Numbered from the stretch's first letter, positions 1-10,551 are shown. The stretch is 64,000 nucleotides of DNA from Pedosphaera parvula Ellin514 (GCF_000172555.1 NZ_ABOX02000001.1:290359-354358); one strand, 5' to 3'. The notes: generated by a model not told the origin, from the letters alone. A program made the numbers and translations.

Positions 1-1813
1 TATGCGCGCTCGCGAGCCCCGGATCTATGTCCTGCAACGTTTCGGGGCTTTTGGTGATGTCAGTGCTGTAAGGGTAGCGACGAATTCCGTAGTAATAATT
101 CTCCTGCAAACCAAACAATTGGTAGCTCACATAGGCACCTTCGGGATAGTTGGCATTCAGGCTATCGCCTGCCTTACTGAGCAACGCCAGACTGAAGAAG
201 TCTGACCAGCCCTCGCCCAGACCACGGGATTGTAAAGCGCTGATGCCCACCCCGCCGCCGACCAGGCGGCCGCTTAAGCCGTGGGTGTATTCGTGAACCA
301 TCACCTGCGTGTCCAGGTCTCCGTCCCGGTTGGGAGATGGGCCGTTAAAAATATATATTTGCATGCGCCCAGGCAGGCCATCGGGAGGCGTTGAGAAATT
401 GGCATTGTTAAACCCGCTGCCGTCCTGGGCATCAGCCTGGACGGCGTCGTTGCCCGTGCCACCGCGACCGAAGTTATTGATCTGAAAATTGCCGGCTGCC
501 TCCGTAAAACCAAACTCGTAAAGTTTGTCGTGCATCCAATTGTTCCAGTAAAACAGGTTTACGACGCACGCGTCACCGTATGCCACAGGATCCTGGCTAA
601 GGTCCAACGGTATGTCGAAAACACGAAAGGGCGAGCCACGCGGACGAGGCAGGTCGGGAAGATTGTCAGCATCCCTATCCAGATGAGCATCCACGTTGTT
701 CCCGGAGGTTTCGTTATCCCCATCATTGATCCAGCCATTGGGTGAAGCGTTTGTATTGAATGCGTTTGTAACCACGAGCACCCGCGAAACGAGGGCGGGT
801 TGATTCGTGGAAGGAACTGCATAACCGGGAGAAAATGGAGTTGGGCTGTCGGTGGTAAAAACGCGATATGAGGCATTGCTTATGTTTTCCGTAAGTTTAT
901 GACGTAACAATGCTTCTCCAGATTGGGCATCAATGAGTATTTGAAACATTTCCCCGCGGGCCCTACTCATCAGGATCACCTGCCAGCAAAGTCTCATGGA
1001 TTGGCGATTCATCGGAAGCCAGACCAGTCGAACATTTGCATCGCCTTTGAGGGGGCCGGCTTTAAAGGATTGATGCTTCTCAAAACCGTCTGGCTTTACA
1101 CTAGTGTTCGTAAGTTCGGATTCGCCAAGAGTTCCACCCAAATTTCTAAAGGCTTTGATCACGGCCTGGGGCGGGGTAATGGGCGGGGTTGTTTGGACCA
1201 CTTTACGGTTCGGCGTGCCGACGTCTGCCGCCGTGCCAACCGCGGGGATAAACTGGCTCGAGATGCTGACCAACTCGTCGCGCCTGGTCACGTGAGAAGT
1301 CAACAGGCCGTCGAAAACTGGAATGCCATCGAGGAGTTGTTCCCAGGTAACCGTATGAAGCCCATTGTGCACGGTAACAAAGTCCCGTTTGATTCTGGCT
1401 TCGTTCAAAACCTCTGGTCCATGGTCAAAAAGGTTCGTGTGCTCAAGCAGAAAAGCTTTGGTAACCCGATAGGCGTCGTTTGTGGAAAAGCGGGCCATGG
1501 TAGCGGGGGAAATTGTGCGCCCCTTGCCGTCGGGACCTGACAGAAATCCCTTGGTAGAGCTGATCCATTTGGGAGTTTGCAAGATTTCGTCCAACTGAAT
1601 GTTAACATCGGGCAATCGTGTATTGAATTCAGCGATAGCCTGGTTTTGGCGAGTTGGGGCTTTCGCAGGCTTGGCGGTTGATTCCAACCGTTTATCGAAA
1701 TTGGCAAGTTCAGTTTGGGAGTCCGGGAGAAAGGCGAGGCAAGGCAGCAGGCTCAAGAGCATGAACACTCCGATAAGGCTGGCTCTCTGCAGTATTGTCG
1801 GTATGCGCTTCAT
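1..1813 (-). CDS. M36 (fungalysin-type) secreted metalloprotease, 3' end outside the window
   Basis: The minus frame is open from ATG at 1813 to the window edge (about 604 residues), so the C-terminus is missing. A hydrophobic N-terminal segment (about residues 8-28) looks like a signal peptide. The middle resembles the FTP propeptide and the run-up to the catalytic domain of fungalysins, with WMHDKLYEFGF and GNFQ motifs. The zinc motif HEYTH lies at about residues 507-511 (nt 281-295), and the downstream GEGWSDF provides the third zinc ligand Glu. Known M36 enzymes are zinc endopeptidases made with an N-terminal propeptide and exported; the same role is inferred here. The gene is divergent from the dehydrogenase gene at 2259. 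What follows the catalytic domain cannot be seen. Confidence 0.9.
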   Translation of the reverse strand, partial: MKRIPTILQRASLIGVFMLLSLLPCLAFLPDSQTELANFDKRLESTAKPAKAPTRQNQAIAEFNTRLPDVNIQLDEILQTPKWISSTKGFLSGPDGKGRTISPATMARFSTNDAYRVTKAFLLEHTNLFDHGPEVLNEARIKRDFVTVHNGLHTVTWEQLLDGIPVFDGLLTSHVTRRDELVSISSQFIPAVGTAADVGTPNRKVVQTTPPITPPQAVIKAFRNLGGTLGESELTNTSVKPDGFEKHQSFKAGPLKGDANVRLVWLPMNRQSMRLCWQVILMSRARGEMFQILIDAQSGEALLRHKLTENISNASYRVFTTDSPTPFSPGYAVPSTNQPALVSRVLVVTNAFNTNASPNGWINDGDNETSGNNVDAHLDRDADNLPDLPRPRGSPFRVFDIPLDLSQDPVAYGDACVVNLFYWNNWMHDKLYEFGFTEAAGNFQINNFGRGGTGNDAVQADAQDGSGFNNANFSTPPDGLPGRMQIYIFNGPSPNRDGDLDTQVMVHEYTHGLSGRLVGGGVGISALQSRGLGEGWSDFFSLALLSKAGDSLNANYPEGAYVSYQLFGLQENYYYGIRRYPYSTDITKSPETLQDIDPGLASAH

Positions 1814-2258
1814 TTATTCACCGGCGCAAACCAGTCCCGGTAGATAAAACTTGTAATACGTACCTGTAGCTCAATCCGGTGAAAGTGCCAAACGAAGAGA
1901 TTTTGTTCTTGCTGGTGCGGTCCTTCAGCTCACCGAATAAGTCCTTTTTGCAAAGGCATGAACAGGCCACGGGTAGAGCCCAGATAGGCACGACCTTTAA
2001 CCGAAGTGAAAATCGAAATCCCAATTTAATGACTTCCGTCGATAAAAGGAAATTCGTAGAGCAAAGTCAAATCACAATAAACAATAAGTTGTTATATTTA
2101 TGGTTTTCAGAGCTTAATCAACTAATCCCAGCCTTGGCACGCACAGGGGACCTGTTTAAGGTTTACAGAAATCAGGTGTGAAATAAATACGCATACGGTT
2201 TGATTCGTCCAAAGCAGCGTGCTAAGAATTACCACCAGCGAACCATCATAGGCTAAAA
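1814..2258. other. Divergent intergenic region, no gene seen
   Basis: This 445-base gap separates the starts of the M36 protease (minus) and the dehydrogenase (plus), so it should hold both promoters. It is AT-rich around 2030-2110. I could not settle on a -35/-10 pair for either side. Short open frames here have no recognisable content. Confidence 0.5.
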
Positions 2259-4814
2259 ATGCTTTTAAGAACTCTGATTCCTTGCTTATTTCTGGCGTCT
2301 GCGGTTTATGCGCAGCAGGGCGACCGGCCCGGTGAAGTTCAGAACCAACCTGCTTTTCCCATCCCTCCTGCTCCCGTATTGTCGGCGGATGAAGCTCTAA
2401 AGACATTCAAGCTGGCTCCTGGATTCAAAATCCAACTGGTGGCCAGCGAACCGCTGGTCCAGGACCCCGTGGCTATTGCGTTTGATCCGGATGGGCGCCT
2501 TTGGGTCGTAGAGATGCGGGGATATATGCCCAATGTGGATGGCTCGGGTGAAGGCGAACAAAAGGGTAGAATCGTCATCCTGGAGGATACAGATGGCGAT
2601 GGGAAAATGGATAAGAGCACGGTATTCGCGGACGACCTCTTTCTGCCTCGCGCCATTGCTCTCGTTCGTGGAGGCGCATTGGTGGCTGAGTCGCCCAAGC
2701 TCTGGTTCCTGCGCGATACCAATGGAGACGGGAAAGCCGATGAAAGAATTGAGGTCGCCAAGGACTATGGAAACAGGAACAGCCCGGAACATGACGCCAA
2801 TGGGCTTTTGTGGGGCTTGGACAACTGGATTTACAGCGCCAATTTTACAACCCGTTATCGGAGTCTCGAGGAGGATTGGAAAAAGGGCCCTACCGCCTTT
2901 CGCGGGCAATGGGGAATTTCGCAAGATGACTTCGGTCGATTGTTTTTCAATGCCAACGAGGACCAATTAAGATGTGACCTCGTTCCATCCGCATATTTAT
3001 ATCGCAATCCCAATTATCGCACGCCGATGGGGATTAATTTTCAAGCCATCAAGGAGCAGTCTGTCTGGCCGGTTCGAGTGAATCCGGGAGTAAACCGTGG
3101 TTATCGTCCAGGACAATTGAGGACGAATGGCACCCTGGCAACCTTTACCGCAGCCTGTTCCCCACTGGTTTATCGGGGAAATAACTTTCCGGCGGAATTC
3201 CATGGCAATGTTTTCGTCTGTGAACCGGCGGGCAATTTAGTTCACCGGGATATCCTTGAAGAGAAAGATGGGGTTATCAATGCGAAGCGAGCGTATGAAA
3301 ACTCCGAATTCCTGGCTTCCTCGGACGAACGCTTCCGGCCGGTCAATCTCAGCGTGGGGCCGGATGGAGCCTTATACGTTGTGGATATGTATCGCGGCGT
3401 GCTGCAGCACCGCATCTTTGTGACCAGCTACTTGCGCCAGCAGATTTTGTCGCGCGGCCTGGAGAAGCCGGTGGATAAGGGACGCATTTATCGGGTTGCG
3501 CACGAAGGAACGCCGCTGGATGCCAAACCGCATCTTGCCAAGGCCAGTTCGACGGAATTGGTTCAGTATCTTTCTCACGCGAATGCCTGGTATCGAGAGA
3601 CAGCGCAGCGTTTGTTGGTTGAACGAAATGATGCTTCCGTCGCATCGGAATTAAAGAAACTCGCCACGAACGCCACCAATCCCGTGACACGAGTGCACGC
3701 GCTTTGGACTCTGGATGGCATTGGGCAGTTGGACGAGCAGACCTTGCTTGCCCAATTGAAATGCCAGTATCCGAAAGTCAGGGCGACAGCCATTCGGTTA
3801 ATGGAACCATTGTTTAAGTCCGAAGATCGGGCAGAGGTGCTCACTCGTCTCAGCGAGGCAGTTACCAATGATAAGGATGCTGACGTGCAGATCCAGTTGG
3901 CGCTGACTTTGGGTGAAGTTGCCGATCCTGTTGCCGAGCAGGAGATGTTGGAAATCGCCAAGCAATCTTCAGGCATTCCGTTGGTGCGGGAAGCTCTGAT
4001 CAGTGGCTTGGTCGTGCATGAGCTTGAATTCACGGAGAAATTGCTGGCCGATAAATCCTGGGAACAGAAACAGCCAGGACGGGAGGAGATGCTCCGCAGC
4101 CTGGCACAATGCGTTTTTACCGAAGGCAAAACCAAGCGCATCGAGCAGTTGCTTGGCCTGGTCGCAAAGCAAAATGAAACCTTCGCCTGGCGGCAACTTG
4201 CTCTTCTGGATGGCATGACTACATCGGCTCCCGCCAAGGGCAAAGGCAAGTCGGTTGTCAGGGTGAAGCGGATCAAATTCGCAGCCGAACCTGCCGCATT
4301 AGCGGCATTGAGCAAGAGCGGTGATGCCAAGCTGCGCGACCGTGTCGAGAAATTGGCTGAACTCATAACCTGGCCGGGCCAGCCCGGATATGAACCCGAT
4401 CCTCCGGTAGTTCCTCTGACCGAAGCTCAATTGGTCTTGTTCAATTCAGGCAAAACCTTGTTTGAAGGAACATGTGCCCAATGCCATCAACCGCATGGAC
4501 TTGGGCAGGAAGGCCTGGCTCCGCCGCTGGTCGACTCCGAATGGGTTCTGGGACCGGACAAACGCCTGGCTCGCATTGCGCTCAACGGGGTTCATGGACC
4601 ACTGAACGTAAAAGGGCGCAAATATGAAATGGATATGCCTGCTTTCGGCAGTGCTTTCACCGATGATCAAGTCGCGGCGATTTTAACTTATATCCGCCGG
4701 TCATGGGACCACTCGGCCAGCGCCGTCACGCCTGATACCGTCAAAGCCGTCCGCACTGAGACGGCAAAACGTGAGGAAGCTTGGAGCGAGAGTGAGTTGT
4801 TGAAAGTCCGCTAA
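2259..4814 (+). CDS. PVC-type membrane-bound dehydrogenase: beta-propeller, HEAT-like region, C-terminal cytochrome c
   Basis: 851 residues. The N-terminus is a clear signal peptide ending in VYAQQ. Residues of about 45-400 match the sorbosone/glucose-dehydrogenase-like propeller of the PVC family, including DPDGRLWVVEMRGYMPN and a Ca-like DTDGDGKMDKS segment. Residues of about 420-650 are helical and HEAT-like. The C-terminus carries a single haem site, CAQCH at about residues 739-743, with a later Met-Pro (MDMPAFG) as likely distal ligand. In planctomycetes and verrucomicrobia this architecture is abundant and assumed to oxidise sugars or related substrates in the periplasm and pass electrons to the fused haem; the substrate is unknown. 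The gene is monocistronic, with a hairpin terminator 17 bases after the stop. Confidence 0.9.
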   Translation: MLLRTLIPCLFLASAVYAQQGDRPGEVQNQPAFPIPPAPVLSADEALKTFKLAPGFKIQLVASEPLVQDPVAIAFDPDGRLWVVEMRGYMPNVDGSGEGEQKGRIVILEDTDGDGKMDKSTVFADDLFLPRAIALVRGGALVAESPKLWFLRDTNGDGKADERIEVAKDYGNRNSPEHDANGLLWGLDNWIYSANFTTRYRSLEEDWKKGPTAFRGQWGISQDDFGRLFFNANEDQLRCDLVPSAYLYRNPNYRTPMGINFQAIKEQSVWPVRVNPGVNRGYRPGQLRTNGTLATFTAACSPLVYRGNNFPAEFHGNVFVCEPAGNLVHRDILEEKDGVINAKRAYENSEFLASSDERFRPVNLSVGPDGALYVVDMYRGVLQHRIFVTSYLRQQILSRGLEKPVDKGRIYRVAHEGTPLDAKPHLAKASSTELVQYLSHANAWYRETAQRLLVERNDASVASELKKLATNATNPVTRVHALWTLDGIGQLDEQTLLAQLKCQYPKVRATAIRLMEPLFKSEDRAEVLTRLSEAVTNDKDADVQIQLALTLGEVADPVAEQEMLEIAKQSSGIPLVREALISGLVVHELEFTEKLLADKSWEQKQPGREEMLRSLAQCVFTEGKTKRIEQLLGLVAKQNETFAWRQLALLDGMTTSAPAKGKGKSVVRVKRIKFAAEPAALAALSKSGDAKLRDRVEKLAELITWPGQPGYEPDPPVVPLTEAQLVLFNSGKTLFEGTCAQCHQPHGLGQEGLAPPLVDSEWVLGPDKRLARIALNGVHGPLNVKGRKYEMDMPAFGSAFTDDQVAAILTYIRRSWDHSASAVTPDTVKAVRTETAKREEAWSESELLKVR

Positions 4815-4830
4815 GACAACCTCTTCCCTG

Positions 4831-4863
4831 AATCCAGTCGGGATATGTCCGGGCTGGATTTTT
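4831..4863 (+). terminator. Rho-independent terminator of the dehydrogenase gene
   Basis: A 7-bp perfect stem (AATCCAG/CTGGATT) extends inward with further pairs around a short loop and runs into five T residues at 4859-4863. Confidence 0.7.
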
Positions 4864-4991
4864 GTAATGAAGCAATTCGACGTTACTTGACATTCGAGTA
4901 GCATTTCTCCACGTTTGGGCTGACGAATGACTCACTGGTTGCGCTGCTACAACCATTTTACTAACTGAGAGGTAGAAAAACTCATTTCATT

Positions 4992-5762
4992 ATGGAACAA
5001 CTGTCGTCTTTCGAGCCGTCCGCGCCTCCACCTGCAGGTGCCAGCTCATTGCTCTCCCGCTTGCTCAACGTATTCGTCAGTCCGACTGAAGTGATTGATG
5101 AGGTGAAGGCAAGTCCTCCCAGGAATTCAAATTGGGCGGTTCCTTTGCTGTTGTCCATAATTGTCGGGATGATTGCATCGCTGGTAATCTTTTCACAACC
5201 CAAAGTGTTGCAATCTGTCAAGGACGCACAGGAAGCCCAGTTCGAGAAAATGATCAAGGCCGGACAGATGAAACGTCAGGATGCAGATCGGGTGGAGGAA
5301 ATGACGATGAAGTTTGTGAAGTATGGAGCGGTTGTGGGAACTTTCGTTGCCAATGTGGCATTCCTCTTTCTTGCCGCTGCAACCGTATTTTTAGTGGGGA
5401 GATTTGCATTTAAATCCTCAATTAATTTCATGCCTGTCCTGGAGGTGACGGGGTTATGCAGCATGATTATGTTACTGGGAACGGTTGTAGCCACGTTACT
5501 CACCGTGATTTATGGCAGTCCTGGGATGACGCCGGGGCCGATTCTTTTCGTGGGGCACTTTGATCCACAAAATAGACTTCATTTAATCCTATCAGCGCTT
5601 AATGTGATGGCGTTCTGGCATATAGCAGTTTTGGGAATCGGCCTGTCACGTCTTAGCGGTGCCTCCTGGTTGAAGTCCACGTTGTGGCTTTTCTGCCTCT
5701 GGGCCTTGCTGACACTGGGACCGGCATTAGCATTAAGCCTTATTAAACACCCTCAGGGGTGA
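4992..5762 (+). CDS. Yip1-family integral membrane protein
   Basis: 256 residues, with a short Pro-rich N-terminus, then about five hydrophobic segments (near 48-68, 115-138, 150-172, 205-225 and 230-250) and a charged helix between the first two. Length, spacing and the N-terminal pattern FVSPTEVIDEVKASP fit the Yip1 domain family of bacterial inner-membrane proteins, whose role is not established. It ends 57 bases before the efflux adaptor gene and may be co-transcribed with it. Such pairings next to MacA/MacB sets are known to me, but the functional link is inference. Confidence 0.8.
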   Translation: MEQLSSFEPSAPPPAGASSLLSRLLNVFVSPTEVIDEVKASPPRNSNWAVPLLLSIIVGMIASLVIFSQPKVLQSVKDAQEAQFEKMIKAGQMKRQDADRVEEMTMKFVKYGAVVGTFVANVAFLFLAAATVFLVGRFAFKSSINFMPVLEVTGLCSMIMLLGTVVATLLTVIYGSPGMTPGPILFVGHFDPQNRLHLILSALNVMAFWHIAVLGIGLSRLSGASWLKSTLWLFCLWALLTLGPALALSLIKHPQG

Positions 5763-5819
5763 GGCAATCGCGCATTTTAATTGCAACGAATATCGCAGCA
5801 TCCGGTCTAAAGGAAACAA

Positions 5820-7151
5820 ATGGCCAATCCGAAATCGAAAAAACGCAAAAAGCTTTTAGTATTTTCTCTTATCCTCCTGGCGCTGATCGGGTTGACTGGA
5901 GTTGCCGTTCTGAAGAAGAAAGAGCCGATCATCACCGTTCAAAAGGAAAAAGTATCCCGGCGCAATCTGACTGAACTCGTGGTGGCCAATGGGAAGGTCC
6001 AACCGGTGGTGCAGGTAAAAATCAGTCCGGAGGTGAGCGGGGAAATCACCGACCTTCCCGTGAAGGAAGGTCAATGCGTCAAAAAGGGTGATTTGCTCGT
6101 AAAAATCAAACCCGACAACTACACGGCGAGCCGCAATTCCGCGGATGCGAATTATAAATATTCCGTCGCCAACAGCAACACCGCGTGGGCGAACCTGCAG
6201 AAGGCGGAATTGGAATACCAGCGGAATGAATCTTTGTTTAAAACTAAGTTGATTTCGGACTCGGCATTTTTGGAAGCCAAAACCACCTATGACGTGGCCA
6301 AGGCGAACCTGGTCGGCTCGATTCAGCAGGTGGAAATGGCCCATGCTTCGTTGCAAAAAGCTGAAGACGATCTGTCCAAAACCACCATTTATTCACCCTT
6401 GGACGGCACGATTACAAAGTTGAATTCCCAACTGGGCGAACGGGTGGTTGGGACGGCAATGATGGCTGGCACGGAAATCATGACCGTTTCAGACCTTAAC
6501 GCCATGGAGACGCGGGTTGATATTGGTGAAATTGATGTCGTGCTTATCCAAGTCGGGCAAAAGGCGCGGCTGGATGTGGATGCTTTTAAGGATCGCAAAT
6601 TCAACGGCACGGTTACTGACATTGCCAACTCATCGAAGAATTCCTCCAATGCGACCAGCAGCAGTTCGACGGAGGCGACGAAATTCGAAGTTAAAATCCG
6701 GATTGATGAAAAGGAACAATTCCGGCCTGGGATGTCAGTGACGGCAGAGATAGAGACCCGATATCGCACCAATGTTATTACCGTACCGATCCAAAGTGTA
6801 ACGACGCGTTTTCCAAAAGGCACCCCAACGAATTCCGTGGCGCTGGGCAAGGATGATGCTCACGCTGCCAACTCCAGCGTCAATAGTTCCACGCCGGCTG
6901 CGGAGAAGAAGAAGCTCGCCGAGGCGCCCAAACCCTCGGAGGTCGTTTTTCTCGTGGATGGTGAACGTGCGAAGATGGTCCCCGTAAAACGGGGTATCAG
7001 CGATGACAACTATGTTGAAATTACCGAGGGGCTAAAAGAAGACCAGCAGGTTGTTTCAGGCGGTTACAAAGCCATTAACCGCGAGTTGGAGGAGGGCAAG
7101 CAGATCAAGGCAAGCGAGGCCAAGCCCGAGGGTGGAGCGGAGAAGAAGTAA
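5820..7151 (+). CDS. MacA-type efflux periplasmic adaptor (HlyD/RND adaptor family)
   Basis: 443 residues. There is one N-terminal transmembrane segment (about 13-32), a lipoyl-like half-motif (about 62-98, VSGEITDLPVKEGQCVKKGD), a helical hairpin (about 105-190), the second lipoyl half with YSPLDGTITKL, and a beta-barrel region. A Ser/Ala-rich low-complexity insert near 340-370 interrupts the membrane-proximal region. The family links an inner-membrane ABC transporter to an outer-membrane channel. ATPase and permease genes follow within 21 bases, making a MacAB-like operon. No outer-membrane TolC partner is present in the window. The transported substrate cannot be told. Confidence 0.93.
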   Translation: MANPKSKKRKKLLVFSLILLALIGLTGVAVLKKKEPIITVQKEKVSRRNLTELVVANGKVQPVVQVKISPEVSGEITDLPVKEGQCVKKGDLLVKIKPDNYTASRNSADANYKYSVANSNTAWANLQKAELEYQRNESLFKTKLISDSAFLEAKTTYDVAKANLVGSIQQVEMAHASLQKAEDDLSKTTIYSPLDGTITKLNSQLGERVVGTAMMAGTEIMTVSDLNAMETRVDIGEIDVVLIQVGQKARLDVDAFKDRKFNGTVTDIANSSKNSSNATSSSSTEATKFEVKIRIDEKEQFRPGMSVTAEIETRYRTNVITVPIQSVTTRFPKGTPTNSVALGKDDAHAANSSVNSSTPAAEKKKLAEAPKPSEVVFLVDGERAKMVPVKRGISDDNYVEITEGLKEDQQVVSGGYKAINRELEEGKQIKASEAKPEGGAEKK

Positions 7152-7172
7152 GGTTCGGCAACCTTAAGCATT

Positions 7173-7871
7173 GTGAGCCTGATTAAACTTAAAAACGTCG
7201 CCCGCAGATATCAGATGGGGCAGGAGACGATTCACGCCCTGCGGGATGTCTCCCTGGTGATTGGACGCGGTGAATACGTTGCCATCATGGGGCCATCAGG
7301 TTCCGGGAAATCCACGTTGATGAATTTGTTGGGCTGCCTGGACACTTCCACCTCGGGCGTGTACGAGCTTAACGGCACGAACGTCAGTGAAATGGACGAC
7401 AATGAACTGGCGGAGATTCGGAACCGGGAAATCGGATTCGTTTTCCAAACTTTCAATCTGCTGCCGCGCTCCAACGCATTACGAAATGTTGAACTGCCGC
7501 TGGTCTACTCGGGAATCGACTCGGATGACCGGAAGCAGATGGCTTTGGAGGCACTGACCAGTGTCGGTCTGGGTGATCGTGTGCATCACAAGCCGAACGA
7601 GATGTCTGGTGGCCAACGCCAACGCGTAGCCATCGCGCGCGCCCTGGTCAACAAACCTTCGATCATTCTCGCGGACGAGCCGACCGGTAACCTTGATTCA
7701 AAGACTGGCGAGGAAATCATGGCGTTGTTTGAGAATCTATCGCGAACTGGCAATACAATGCTGGTTGTTACGCACGAGGAAGAGGTCGCGAAACATGCCC
7801 GCCGCATTATTCGCATTCGGGACGGGCTGATTGCCAGTGATGAAATCGTGAGCAAAATAGCCGGGGCATGA
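7173..7871 (+). CDS. MacB/LolD-type ABC transporter ATP-binding protein
   Basis: 232 residues from a GTG start. Walker [10 protein letters not shown] lies at about residues 40-48, the signature [14 protein letters not shown] at about 143-156, and Walker B with ADEPTGNLD at about 166-174; the H-loop His is in VVTHE. It is a single-domain ATPase, unlike E. coli MacB where ATPase and permease are fused. It overlaps the next permease by four bases (ATGA), which implies translational coupling. It powers the mechanotransmission-type efflux complex with the flanking adaptor and permeases. Confidence 0.96.
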   Translation: MSLIKLKNVARRYQMGQETIHALRDVSLVIGRGEYVAIMGPSGSGKSTLMNLLGCLDTSTSGVYELNGTNVSEMDDNELAEIRNREIGFVFQTFNLLPRSNALRNVELPLVYSGIDSDDRKQMALEALTSVGLGDRVHHKPNEMSGGQRQRVAIARALVNKPSIILADEPTGNLDSKTGEEIMALFENLSRTGNTMLVVTHEEEVAKHARRIIRIRDGLIASDEIVSKIAGA

Positions 7872-9097
7872 ATCTTTTCACCGAGCTTAGAGAGGGCTTC
7901 AGTTTTGCATGGGATTCAGTCCGTGCGAACAAGATGCGCTCGGCACTGACGACGCTCGGAATTGTTATTGGCATTGTGACGGTCACGTTGATGGGGACGG
8001 CCATCAATGGAATGAATGATGCGTTTCACAAGAGCATCTCGGTTTTGGGTGCTGATACTTTTTTCGTTGGCCGGTTTAGCTGGTTGGATCATAGCGAGGC
8101 GGATTGGTTGAAAGCACAAAGGCGACGTGAGTTTACTTTGGCTCAGGTCAAACAGGCTGCCAGGCAACTCACCATGGCTCGTGCGGTTGCGCCCTATGTG
8201 GTGATGGGACAACCGGTCGTTTATAAATCCCGCAGTTCGAGCCGCGTCATGGTGATTGGCACAACGGACGAGTATCTGATTACCAGTGGTTTTTCCATGG
8301 CCCAAGGTCGTTATTTGACAGCTTCGGAATCTGAAGGTGGACGGCCCGTCTGCGTTATCGGCAATCAAGTTGCCACGAATCTTTTTATTGGCGAGAGTCC
8401 GATTGGAAACAAAATCAAACTGGGAGAGCGTAATCTGGAGGTGATCGGGGTTTTGGAAAAGCAGGGAAGTTTTCTTGGCATGGAGAGCCTTGATAATGAG
8501 GTGATTGTTCCGGTTCAGCAGTTTCTGGTTGGCTATGCGCGCAATCCAGACTTTCAAATTCAGGTCAAAGCCAGGGACATAGGCTCGATTGAAGATGCGA
8601 AGGAGGAACTGCGGGGAGTGCTGCGCAAGGTCCGCCATATCGCTCCGGGTGATCCCGACGATTTCGCCATCAATCAGCAGGAACAATTCGTGACCATGTT
8701 CAACAAGGTGGCGGGTACCATTGGACTGGTTGGATTACTTATTACAGGGTTGTCCCTGTTTGTGGGCGGCATTGGTATCATGAACATCATGTTTGTATCC
8801 GTGGCGGAGCGGACGCGAGAGATCGGCGTTCGCAAGGCCATTGGCGCGAAGCGAAGAACCATACTGCTTCAATTTCTCATCGAAGCCGCCACGATTTGCA
8901 CCCTGGGTGGTTTGATAGGAGTGGGGATCACTTATATGATCACGCTAGGGGTGAGCCGGTTTTTACCGGTAAGTCTATCGTTACCGATCGTTGCGGCGGC
9001 ACTTATTGTCTCGATTTTCACAGGGGTTATTTCCGGATTTCTGCCAGCATGGCGGGCGGCGCGCATGAATCCGGTGGATGCATTGCGAAACGAATAA
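7868..9097 (+). CDS. MacB-type ABC permease, first copy
   Basis: 409 residues with the four-helix MacB/FtsX layout: one membrane helix near residues 24-45, a long periplasmic MacB-PCD domain, and three C-terminal helices. The cytoplasmic coupling motif [17 protein letters not shown] is present, and the protein ends in the typical [16 protein letters not shown] tail. The start overlaps the ATPase stop, and the stop is five bases before the second permease. It probably forms a heterodimer with that second permease. Confidence 0.95.
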   Translation: MNLFTELREGFSFAWDSVRANKMRSALTTLGIVIGIVTVTLMGTAINGMNDAFHKSISVLGADTFFVGRFSWLDHSEADWLKAQRRREFTLAQVKQAARQLTMARAVAPYVVMGQPVVYKSRSSSRVMVIGTTDEYLITSGFSMAQGRYLTASESEGGRPVCVIGNQVATNLFIGESPIGNKIKLGERNLEVIGVLEKQGSFLGMESLDNEVIVPVQQFLVGYARNPDFQIQVKARDIGSIEDAKEELRGVLRKVRHIAPGDPDDFAINQQEQFVTMFNKVAGTIGLVGLLITGLSLFVGGIGIMNIMFVSVAERTREIGVRKAIGAKRRTILLQFLIEAATICTLGGLIGVGITYMITLGVSRFLPVSLSLPIVAAALIVSIFTGVISGFLPAWRAARMNPVDALRNE

Positions 9098-9102
9098 CAC
9101 GC

Positions 9103-10383
9103 ATGGATAATCCCCGAAATCCCAAACGTTCGATGCTCGCCACGCTGACCAGCGAGGCTCGCGAAAGTTTTGTGATGGCCACGACCGCGATCGCGGCGCA
9201 TAAGCTTCGTTCTGCACTCACGCTCTTAGGGGTGATGGTGGGAGTGTTCTCGATTATCGTTGTGATGACCACGATGCGAGCCATGCAGAAGAAGATCGAA
9301 GCCGATATGGATGTTTTGGGTGGCCATACCTTCGTGGTGCAGAAATGGCCGGGAGTTTACTTTGGCGGCCGCGAAGGCATGGAGAAATATTGGCGTCGCA
9401 AGGACCTGACAGTGGCACAGGGATTGGATTTGAAAAAACGGGCCACACTGGCCGGAAGTGTCGGCCTGGAGTTGAGTTCCACTGCCACAGATGTTTCTTC
9501 CCACGAGGCGAAAGGCCCGCCGAACGTCCACATCAATGGTGATACACCGGGCAGTTTTCCGGCACAAAACTGGACCGTGGAAGAAGGGCGGGGCTTGACC
9601 GACTCCGACGTCGATAGCGCGAGGGACATTTGCATTTTAGGAAACAGTCTCTCCAAGGACCTTTTTCCCATGGGGTCGGCAGTGGACCAAAAGATCAAGC
9701 TCAACGGCATCAATTATACGGTCGTCGGCGTGTTGGAATCCAAAGGCACGATGCAAAATGGCAACCAGGATAATTTCGCCATTATTCCCATCACCACGTT
9801 TCAAAACCGTTACGGCGGACGACGCCAGAGCGTTGGGATGTTTGTGCAGGCTTCGGATCAGGCGTCGTATGATGAAACGGTGGAGCAGGTGCGGGGAATT
9901 CTCCGGACCATTCGCAAGGTGGAGCCGGGAGCGGAAGATGATTTTGAAATAGTTTCCAACGACTCAATGCTCCAACAAATCAACACCTTTACTTTCGCCG
10001 TGCGGTTGGGCGTCAGCGTCATCAGTTCCATCGCGCTGATTGCCGCCGGGATCGGGATCATGAACATCATGTTGGTTTCGGTCACTGAACGCACACGGGA
10101 AATCGGCATCCGTCGCGCCATCGGGGCGAAGAAGCGGAACATCATGACGCAATTCATCATGGAGGCGGTGGTGCTCTGTGAGTTTGGCGGCCTGCTGGGA
10201 GTGCTCGTTGGCGTCGGCGCTGGAAATCTGGCGGCGCACCTGCTCGAAATGCCGGCAGTTATTCCAGTCGATTGGGTGATTCTTGGGCTGGTGATTTGTT
10301 CCGTGGTTGGGGTTGTCTTTGGGACTTATCCCGCCTACAAGGCGGCGAATCTGGACCCGATTGAGTCGTTGCGGTACGAGTAG
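9103..10383 (+). CDS. MacB-type ABC permease, second copy
   Basis: 426 residues from ATG 9103, chosen because the longer frame from 8896 would overlap the first permease by 200 bases. The same FtsX/MacB organisation is seen: an N-terminal helix at about residues 38-60, a periplasmic domain, the conserved TREIGIRRAIGAKKRNI, and the C-terminal AYKAANLDPIESLRYE. Presence of two different permeases beside one ATPase suggests a heterodimeric transporter. It is the last gene of the efflux operon; 168 bases separate it from the next gene. Confidence 0.94.
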   Translation: MDNPRNPKRSMLATLTSEARESFVMATTAIAAHKLRSALTLLGVMVGVFSIIVVMTTMRAMQKKIEADMDVLGGHTFVVQKWPGVYFGGREGMEKYWRRKDLTVAQGLDLKKRATLAGSVGLELSSTATDVSSHEAKGPPNVHINGDTPGSFPAQNWTVEEGRGLTDSDVDSARDICILGNSLSKDLFPMGSAVDQKIKLNGINYTVVGVLESKGTMQNGNQDNFAIIPITTFQNRYGGRRQSVGMFVQASDQASYDETVEQVRGILRTIRKVEPGAEDDFEIVSNDSMLQQINTFTFAVRLGVSVISSIALIAAGIGIMNIMLVSVTERTREIGIRRAIGAKKRNIMTQFIMEAVVLCEFGGLLGVLVGVGAGNLAAHLLEMPAVIPVDWVILGLVICSVVGVVFGTYPAYKAANLDPIESLRYE

Positions 10384-10551
10384 CTTTAAGGGAGGCAACC
10401 TTGCCGAGGCGGGGAAAATTTGGAGTCGCGCAGCTTGTGCTTGTGAGGCCAGGGCATTTCCGATAGTGTTCTAAAATCACTGAGGATCGCTGGCTTCATT
10501 CTTTCCGGGCAGCGAGAGATTTCGAATCGCAGGCAAAATAACGGGCAAACT

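Noticed and set aside
923..1540. Open plus-strand frame of 205 codons at the left end
   Set aside because: It lies inside the M36 protease reading frame, which has recognisable propeptide, HEYTH and GEGWSDF motifs.
8896..9102. Longer start for the second MacB permease
   Set aside because: It would overlap the first permease by about 200 bases. ATG 9103 gives the normal family N-terminus.
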